Assembly: GCA_948960675.1 (NCBI GenBank)
Contig: CARDPF010000023.1
Location: 1-18,982 of the forward strand
Direction: 5' to 3'
Length of the DNA: 18,982 bases
Source of the DNA: an uncultured Eisenbergiella sp.
Lineage (GTDB): Bacteria > Bacillota > Clostridia > Lachnospirales > Lachnospiraceae
The notes below the pieces were generated by a model. It searched no databases. It was not told the DNA's origin and worked only from the letters and a program-made list of their open reading frames with translations. This document shows, piece after piece, positions 14,616 through 18,982 of this stretch (positions within the stretch are counted from its first letter, which is position 1; every line of letters begins with the position of its first letter). Made by a program: the position numbers and the translations under genes.

Positions 14616-16046
14616 TTAATAAGCTTTCCCCCAGTATACCATCTTTTTCGCAGGCTTTCCACAGCACACGCACACATCGGAGAGGTTTTCCTGTTCAAAA
14701 GGCATACAGCGGCTGGTGGCCGCAAACCTTTCCTTGATCTGATCCTCGCAGGCCTGACAGCCGCACCACATGGCCTTTACAAAGCCGGGCTTATTGGTCA
14801 GAATTTCCTCCAACTGCGCCAGGTCCTTTGCCACATAGGTATGGGAATCCCGGTGTGCCCGCGCCCTTTCCAGCATATCCCGCTGCATTGTTTCTAAAAG
14901 CTGCCCCACCTTTTCTTCTATCTCCTGCAGGCCGCATTCGGTCTTTTCCCGGGTATCCCGGCGTACCAGCACGCATTTGCCCTGCTCGATATCCTTAGGG
15001 CCGATTTCCACACGGACAGGAATTCCCCGCATTTCCGCCTCCGCAAATTTCCAGCCGGGACTCTTGTCCGTATCGTCCACTTTGACACGGAATCCGGACA
15101 GGCACTCCCTTAGTTTCCCTGCCTGCTCCAAAACCCCTTCTTTGCGCTGCTGGATGGGAACGATCACCACCTGCGTAGGCGCAACCCTGGGCGGCAGCAC
15201 CAATCCGGAGTTATCCCCGTGCACCATAATGATGGCGCCGATCAGCCGGGTGGTCATTCCCCAGGACGTTTGGTGCACATATTGCAACGTATTGTCCTTA
15301 TCCGTAAACTGGATCCCGAAGGCCTTGGCAAAGCCGTCGCCAAAATTGTGGCTGGTTCCGGACTGCAGGGCTTTCCCGTCATGCATCAGCGCTTCGATGG
15401 TGTAGGTGGCCTCCGCACCCGCAAATTTTTCCTTCTCCGTCTTGCGCCCCTTGATCACCGGTATGGCAAGTACATTTTCACAAAAATCCGCATATACGTT
15501 CAACATCTGAATTGTACGTTCCTCCGCCTCCTTGGCGGTTGCGTGCGCCGTATGTCCTTCCTGCCACAAAAATTCCCGGGAACGCAAGAAAGGCCTGGTC
15601 TCCTTTTCCCAGCGCACCACGCTGCACCACTGGTTATAAACCCTGGGCAAATCCCTGTAGGACTGGATATCGTCTTTATAAAAATCACAGAAAAGGGTCT
15701 CGGAGGTGGGCCTTACGCACAGCCTTTCCTGCAAAGGCTGCAGTCCCCCATGCGTCACCCACGCCACCTCTGGCGCAAAGCCTTCCACGTGGTCTTTTTC
15801 TTTCTCCAAAAGACTCTCGGGAATGAACATGGGCATGTAGACATTCTGCACCCCCGTCTCCTTGAACATGGCGTCCAGCTGTTTCTGGATCAGTTCCCAA
15901 ATCGCATAGCCTGCAGGCTTGATCGCCATACAGCCTTTCACGCTGGTATACCCAATCAACTCTGCCTTGACCACCACATCGGTATACCACTGCGCGAAAT
16001 CCTCCTCCATGGATGTAATCTGCTCCACCAATTTTTTGTCTGCCAT
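14616..16046 (-). CDS. proS: Prolyl-tRNA synthetase, short archaeal/eukaryal type
   Basis: ProS charges tRNA-Pro with proline using ATP. At 476 residues without the bacterial editing insertion, it belongs to the short archaeal/eukaryal-like type. It starts with conserved sequence ([20 protein letters not shown]). Class II motif 2 is visible around [12 protein letters not shown] and [19 protein letters not shown] sequence (exact text [20 protein letters not shown]), and motif 3 around [14 protein letters not shown]. The C-terminal zinc-type domain shows CGCQAC (428-433) and CVCCG (459-463), and the chain ends in YWGKAY with the terminal Tyr typical of this type. The frame is open much further upstream, but AGGAG 6 nt before the ATG at 16046 and the family's usual N-terminus fix the start. 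A proline T-box leader precedes it; ackA follows. Confidence 0.96.
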   Translation of the reverse strand: MADKKLVEQITSMEEDFAQWYTDVVVKAELIGYTSVKGCMAIKPAGYAIWELIQKQLDAMFKETGVQNVYMPMFIPESLLEKEKDHVEGFAPEVAWVTHGGLQPLQERLCVRPTSETLFCDFYKDDIQSYRDLPRVYNQWCSVVRWEKETRPFLRSREFLWQEGHTAHATAKEAEERTIQMLNVYADFCENVLAIPVIKGRKTEKEKFAGAEATYTIEALMHDGKALQSGTSHNFGDGFAKAFGIQFTDKDNTLQYVHQTSWGMTTRLIGAIIMVHGDNSGLVLPPRVAPTQVVIVPIQQRKEGVLEQAGKLRECLSGFRVKVDDTDKSPGWKFAEAEMRGIPVRVEIGPKDIEQGKCVLVRRDTREKTECGLQEIEEKVGQLLETMQRDMLERARAHRDSHTYVAKDLAQLEEILTNKPGFVKAMWCGCQACEDQIKERFAATSRCMPFEQENLSDVCVCCGKPAKKMVYWGKAY

Positions 16047-16150
16047 CTCTTCTCCTTTCTCTTTTACCAACCGGCGATACCACACGCCGCGTCGAGCGCG
16101 GTTGCCGTCAGGCAGCTTTTTCCCTGTGTGCAAGTACGCATTATCATTCT

Positions 16151-16193
16151 TTTTTATACGATAAGAAATGTAATTTCCCATCGTATAAAAAAC
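16151..16193. repeat. 43-nt hairpin overlapping the T-box terminator tail
   Basis: TTTTTTATACGAT (16151-16163) and ATCGTATAAAAAA (16181-16193) are exact inverted copies. Inside them GAAAT (16166-16170) pairs with ATTTC (16174-16178), giving a nearly continuous stem broken by one 2x2 mismatch with a 3-nt loop. On the proS transcript its first arm is the U-tract of the T-box terminator. In read-through RNA this U-tract would be sequestered. On the + strand it could act as a terminator. Confidence 0.6.
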
Positions 16194-16417
16194 GCCGGAT
16201 ATCCTCCCCTGCTGCAGGGACCGGATATCCGGCGGTACCACCCAAATTGACGCCTATGCGCCCTCTCGAAATCCGTTAACGCCGGAACTACGCTGCTTTC
16301 ACAGAAACTCGGAGGTTCGGTTCAAAATGCCGTGCGCAGATTCCTCCCACCCATGGAACCCTCTCTGAAACGCCGCTACATTCCTACTATTCCTCTTCAC
16401 CGTTACTATCTTCCTGT
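16188..16417 (-). ncRNA. Proline T-box riboswitch leader of proS-ackA
   Basis: The leader RNA senses uncharged tRNA-Pro and permits read-through when proline charging is low. On the minus strand the stem I region carries AGAGAGGG-like sequence and, in the expected GAA-XYZ-A context, the specifier CCG (16318-16320), a proline codon. The antiterminator T-box TGGGTGGTACCGC lies at 16233-16245. It overlaps a terminator whose arms GCCGGATATCC (16234-16224) and GGATATCCGGC (16205-16195) are exact complements, followed by six U (16193-16188). The loop of that hairpin holds a further CCCTGC/CAGGG pairing. The match of specifier to gene (proS) makes the call firm. Confidence 0.93.
16195..16234 (-). 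terminator. T-box regulatory terminator
   Basis: Eleven-base complementary arms (16224-16234 and 16195-16205) enclose an 18-nt loop and are followed by GTTTTTT on the minus strand. The 5' arm overlaps the end of the T-box antiterminator sequence, so the two structures are mutually exclusive. Confidence 0.9.
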
Positions 16418-16423
16418 TCTTTG

Positions 16424-16452
16424 ATCATAGGGGAATTTTACCGATTTGTCAA
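16424..16452 (-). promoter_or_regulatory. Consensus promoter of the proS T-box transcript
   Basis: On the minus strand TTGACA (16447-16452), a 17-nt spacer and TATGAT (16424-16429) form a near-perfect sigma-A promoter. The -35 hexamer lies inside the last codons of the upstream AI-2E/YtvI-family gene (stop at 16438-16440). The predicted start is near 16417, just before stem I of the T-box. Confidence 0.85.
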
Positions 16453-17490
16453 TAAGGTTTCCGCAATATCTACGCCTTCCCTGAAAAAAACAACATACAA
16501 AGGCCCCAGAAAAATCCCGGTCAGTCCAAAGACCTGTACGCCTGCATAAACGGAAAACAGCATCACAATGGGATACATTCCCACCTGTTTGCCCAAAAGC
16601 CTCGGTTCCAAAAGTTCGCGCACGGCTATGCAAATCACATAAACACCTACCGCCGCCACCGCCCCGAACCCGTTTCCCGAAAGCAGCTGCCAAAGCGCGG
16701 TGGGAAGCAGCACGATGCCTGTACCGATAAAGGGAAGTGCATCCAAAAGGCCTGCCAGGATTCCCAGCAACAGGCCGCCGCGCACCCTCCCGAGCCACAA
16801 GCCCAAAACCGCAATCACCGAAATGGCCAGCAGAATCACCGCCTGCGCTTTCAAATAGCCGCCAACCAAAGAAACCGTTTTTTCCACAAACTTCCAAACT
16901 TCTGCAAAAACAGGGTTTTCCCCGCACCGCTCCAAAATAGCTTCATAATCCTTGCACAAAAGCAGGGAAGAAATAAAACTGACTCCCAAAAATGCCGCCG
17001 TCCCGGCAAAGCCCTTCACATATTGCCACGACTGCGAGGCAGCCTTCGGCAGCGCCTGTGCCTGCAGGTTTTGGGTCAAAAGATTCATTTTCTCCCAAAA
17101 CGCATTCTCCGTCCCTGTAGCATCCATTCCAAAATTCTCTTCCATAAAAATGCAGCAGCCGTGCACCATCTCATCAAACCGCGCTTGTATTACCGCCATC
17201 CCGTTTCCGATGTCGGCAGCATGCACGGTTCCCCAGGAAACGATGCCCCACCCCCCGAAAACAAGCAATGCAGCGGCAAGCAAAAGAATCCCGCCCAGCA
17301 AAATCTCTTTGCGGATATGCAACCTCTTTTGTACTTTTTTAAGCCACGGGTTACACAGATATACGATAAAAAACGACAAAATAAAAGGCGCTGCAACCGG
17401 AAACGCACATTTAAACGCCAAATACAAAACGATGGAAAAGCCCAATAAGGCCACTGCTTTTTTCACATTTTTTCCCGATAAAATATCCAT
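16438..17490 (-). CDS. AI-2E family / YtvI-like integral membrane protein
   Basis: The 350-residue protein belongs to the same family as the gene at 3757-4962 but is clearly divergent. Hydrophobic segments lie at about 12-46 and 62-86, followed by a soluble extracytoplasmic stretch of about 70 residues, then a helix cluster from about 160 to the end. Family signals are GGYLKAQAVIL, LDALPFIGTG, ELLEPRLLGKQVGMYP (292-307) and GLTGIFLGPLYV (322-333). Within the family it reads most like YtvI, a sporulation-associated membrane protein in Bacillus; the role here is unknown. GGGAGGCGGGT before the ATG is the ribosome binding site. Its 3' end contains the proS promoter -35. Confidence 0.88.
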   Translation of the reverse strand: MDILSGKNVKKAVALLGFSIVLYLAFKCAFPVAAPFILSFFIVYLCNPWLKKVQKRLHIRKEILLGGILLLAAALLVFGGWGIVSWGTVHAADIGNGMAVIQARFDEMVHGCCIFMEENFGMDATGTENAFWEKMNLLTQNLQAQALPKAASQSWQYVKGFAGTAAFLGVSFISSLLLCKDYEAILERCGENPVFAEVWKFVEKTVSLVGGYLKAQAVILLAISVIAVLGLWLGRVRGGLLLGILAGLLDALPFIGTGIVLLPTALWQLLSGNGFGAVAAVGVYVICIAVRELLEPRLLGKQVGMYPIVMLFSVYAGVQVFGLTGIFLGPLYVVFFREGVDIAETLLTNR

Positions 17491-17535
17491 ACCCGCCTCC
17501 CGGACAAACTGCCCTGCGCGGCCATGGGGCGCGTC

Positions 17536-17700
17536 TTACCGGTACGCATCCCATGGCTGCAAACGACAGTTTTCGATGTCGTCCGCGATAGTATGGGTAA
17601 AACCCTGCTTTTCTATGTATCCCGTTTTCCTAAGAAAAGCTACCGTTTTTTGGATATTTTTCTCCATCTCTGCGCTGCTTTGTTGCACAAAGCCATACAT
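17536..17700 (-). CDS. Possible small ORF of 54 codons, uncertain
   Basis: This is an open frame from ATG at 17700 to TAA at 17536-17538 in the gap between the O-antigen-ligase-like gene and the YtvI-like gene, on the same strand. The peptide begins MYGFVQQSSAEMEKNIQK and ends CRLQPWDAYR; it is hydrophilic with no membrane segment. An internal ATG at 17667 would give 43 residues. Neither start has a good ribosome binding site, unlike every neighbouring gene. The 5' end lies inside the 49-bp inverted repeat. A second overlapping frame (17630-17725, 31 codons) also crosses the repeat. It may be a remnant, part of a dispersed repeat, or not translated. No family recognised. Confidence 0.25.
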   Translation of the reverse strand: MYGFVQQSSAEMEKNIQKTVAFLRKTGYIEKQGFTHTIADDIENCRLQPWDAYR

Positions 17701-17736
17701 GGCTTACGAGTTTGTGGCAAGCCATGTATGGCTTTG
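17688..17736. repeat. 49-bp perfect inverted repeat with self-palindromic arms
   Basis: CAAAGCCATACATGGCTT (17688-17705) and AAGCCATGTATGGCTTTG (17719-17736) are exact inverted copies around a 13-nt loop. Each arm is itself nearly palindromic (AAGCCAT, 2 nt, ATGGCTT), so two short hairpins can replace one long one. Outer GCGCTGC (17672-17678) and GCAGCGC (17736-17742) can also pair. No T-run follows on either strand, so a simple terminator is unlikely. Confidence 0.8.
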
Positions 17737-17760
17737 CAGCGCGCAGACACAAATCCCGCG

Positions 17761-17775
17761 ATTGAAAATTTCAAT
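17761..17775. repeat. 15-bp AT-rich palindrome after the O-antigen ligase gene
   Basis: ATTGAAA and TTTCAAT are exact inverted copies around one base, 10 nt past the stop codon. The stem is weak and has no T-run. It could be a protein-binding site or chance. Confidence 0.3.
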
Positions 17776-17785
17776 TTCCAATCTT

Positions 17786-18982
17786 TCACCTGCTGCCGTC
17801 CTGTTTGCGGAACGGATTTTTTCGAAAAGCAGCCGAACGGTTTGCCGCTCCCAACAGCAAAAACAAAAACGGCGTACAGCACACCTGCGGATAGCAGAAG
17901 AAATTGTGCGCGCTGTAAACCAGCACTGTCAATATCCCCACAAGCGCCAACGGATTTTCGTTCCTTTCCTTCCAAAAGCCGTAAAAAGCTGCCGCCAGCA
18001 GCCACACAAAGGCCGCCAGCCCCATGATCCCCATACAGAAAAGAATGTTTAAAAATTCGTTATGCGCGTTGGTCAGCGTCTGGTTCCATCCAAAATAATG
18101 GTTCAAAGCAGCGCCCAGCGCAGGCTCCCGGTAACAGTACGCCGAAAAACAATCCGGTCCCACACCAAAAAGCTTCCGGAAAAACGGGAACGCCCCAAAG
18201 GCCTCTACCGTAAATTTCCATGTAAATCCTCTGGAGTTCCCCCAATTTTGGTCAAATAAAAGATACTGGTTTCTGCTTCCAAGCCCCAACCATGCCTCCA
18301 ATATCCCAGACGTATTCACCCAAAGCAGTCCCACATAACAAAAAACCGCCGCTGCTACTGCCCCAACCGCAATCCTTCTCCAAAGCCTTCCCCTTTTTAG
18401 CTGTCCCCGGCCCGGATTTTTCTGCCGCCAATAAAGGAAAAGCAGGTAAAACACACAAACCGCCAGAAGCGCAATCCAGGTCATCCGCCCCTGTGACAAA
18501 GATTCCGAAAGCCTGCCCAGCCTTACCGCCCTGTCCGCAAATATCCCCTGCAGGATACCGGTGATTTTAAAGCTTCCCAACACCAGAATCGCCAGTTCCC
18601 AAAAGCGTTCCATTTTATCCAGACTGTCACAGGCAGCCAGAAAGACACCGAACAGCAAAAATGCCAGTGCGGCAAACGCGCTGTCGCTGTTTTGCGTCAC
18701 CAAAGCAGAAAAACCCAACGCGCAAAACAGCCCCAGCCCGATCCGGCATATGGTCTTATCCGCAAGCAGAAAAAGGGAAACGCCCAACACCAATGCCACA
18801 CAGACATAGGAAGAATACCAGGATGCCTGCCCGACGGTGGATAAAAACAGTAACCGGTAGGGTGCTTCCACCCCCTCGTACAGTCCCAGCGGATCCACCC
18901 CAAAGCGGTGCAAAACCCCCAGCAGAAACACCGCTCCCGCGCCCCCCAAATAGCCCCCCAGTATCACCCGGTTCCATGTAAA
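17786..18982 (-). CDS. O-antigen ligase/polymerase family membrane protein, N-terminus outside the window
   Basis: The frame is open from the window end to the stop at 17786-17788, giving 398 visible residues. A GTG at 18967 exists, but upstream codons remain open (FTWNR), so the gene probably starts outside. Many hydrophobic segments are present, roughly ten, with a large extracytoplasmic loop before the signature TNAHNEFLNILFCMGIMGL (about 304-322 of the visible part), diagnostic of the Wzy_C/WaaL fold. Members polymerise or ligate lipid-linked glycans at the outer face of the membrane; in Gram-positives they serve capsule, teichuronic or wall-glycan assembly. The C-terminal tail is short and basic. 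The gene is on the same strand as the YtvI-like gene, 295 nt away. The exact glycan is unknown. Confidence 0.85.
   Translation of the reverse strand, partial: FTWNRVILGGYLGGAGAVFLLGVLHRFGVDPLGLYEGVEAPYRLLFLSTVGQASWYSSYVCVALVLGVSLFLLADKTICRIGLGLFCALGFSALVTQNSDSAFAALAFLLFGVFLAACDSLDKMERFWELAILVLGSFKITGILQGIFADRAVRLGRLSESLSQGRMTWIALLAVCVFYLLFLYWRQKNPGRGQLKRGRLWRRIAVGAVAAAVFCYVGLLWVNTSGILEAWLGLGSRNQYLLFDQNWGNSRGFTWKFTVEAFGAFPFFRKLFGVGPDCFSAYCYREPALGAALNHYFGWNQTLTNAHNEFLNILFCMGIMGLAAFVWLLAAAFYGFWKERNENPLALVGILTVLVYSAHNFFCYPQVCCTPFLFLLLGAANRSAAFRKNPFRKQDGSR

Noticed and set aside
16047..16241. Upstream in-frame extension of proS through the T-box terminator
   Set aside because: It would be translated from riboswitch structure; the strong ribosome binding site and conserved N-terminus support the ATG at 16046.
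15219..16250. Open frame of 343 codons on the + strand opposite proS and its leader
   Set aside because: It runs across proS and into the T-box; composition is that of an antisense shadow and no family motif is visible.
1..18982. A complete defence island, CRISPR array, prophage or transposon
   Set aside because: No direct-repeat arrays, integrases, transposases, phage structural genes or toxin-antitoxin pairs were seen; gene content is metabolic, regulatory and envelope-related.

Overview
The window looks like chromosomal DNA of a Gram-positive Clostridia bacterium, most likely a Lachnospiraceae-type gut anaerobe. The evidence is a proline T-box leader, strong AGGAGG-type ribosome binding sites, a short archaeal/eukaryal-type prolyl-tRNA synthetase, a small alarmone synthetase, two AI-2E/YtvI-family membrane proteins and two-component/ABC-transporter clusters of Firmicutes style. 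The assignment is inferred from gene content only. Coding density is high. I saw no rRNA, tRNA, CRISPR array, insertion sequence or transposase.

Region 1 (1-2900, + strand) is the end of a hexuronate catabolism operon: altronate dehydratase (uxaA, 5' end outside the window) followed by tagaturonate reductase (uxaB), closed by a stem-loop. Region 2 (2933-6759, - strand) is a tight four-gene unit read in the order S1-domain RNA-binding protein, small (p)ppGpp synthetase, AI-2E-family transporter and tributyrin-esterase-like hydrolase. It is transcribed divergently from a monocistronic GH109-like Gfo/Idh/MocA protein (6950-8143, +). That gene has a near-consensus promoter and an inverted repeat at its predicted transcription start.

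Region 3 (8174-13236, - strand) encodes a response regulator, a sensor kinase, an ABC ATPase and a large FtsX-type permease. Two promoters in this cluster, one before the regulator and one before the ATPase, carry the same palindrome, CTTAC-N6-GTAAG. I read this as the likely binding site of the cluster's own response regulator, giving joint control of the regulatory and transport halves.

Region 4 (13349-16452, - strand) is proS followed 17 nt later by ackA. It is driven by a TTGACA-17-TATGAT promoter and a T-box leader with a CCG (proline) specifier, so acetate kinase may be partly under proline-tRNA control. Region 5 (16438-18982, - strand) holds a second AI-2E/YtvI-family gene, a 295-nt gap with a perfect 49-bp inverted repeat and a possible 54-codon ORF, and the 3' part of an O-antigen-ligase/polymerase-family membrane protein that runs off the window.

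The most noteworthy signals are the paired operators of the two-component/ABC cluster, the T-box upstream of proS-ackA with an extra long hairpin overlapping its terminator tail, and the 49-bp inverted repeat with self-palindromic arms.
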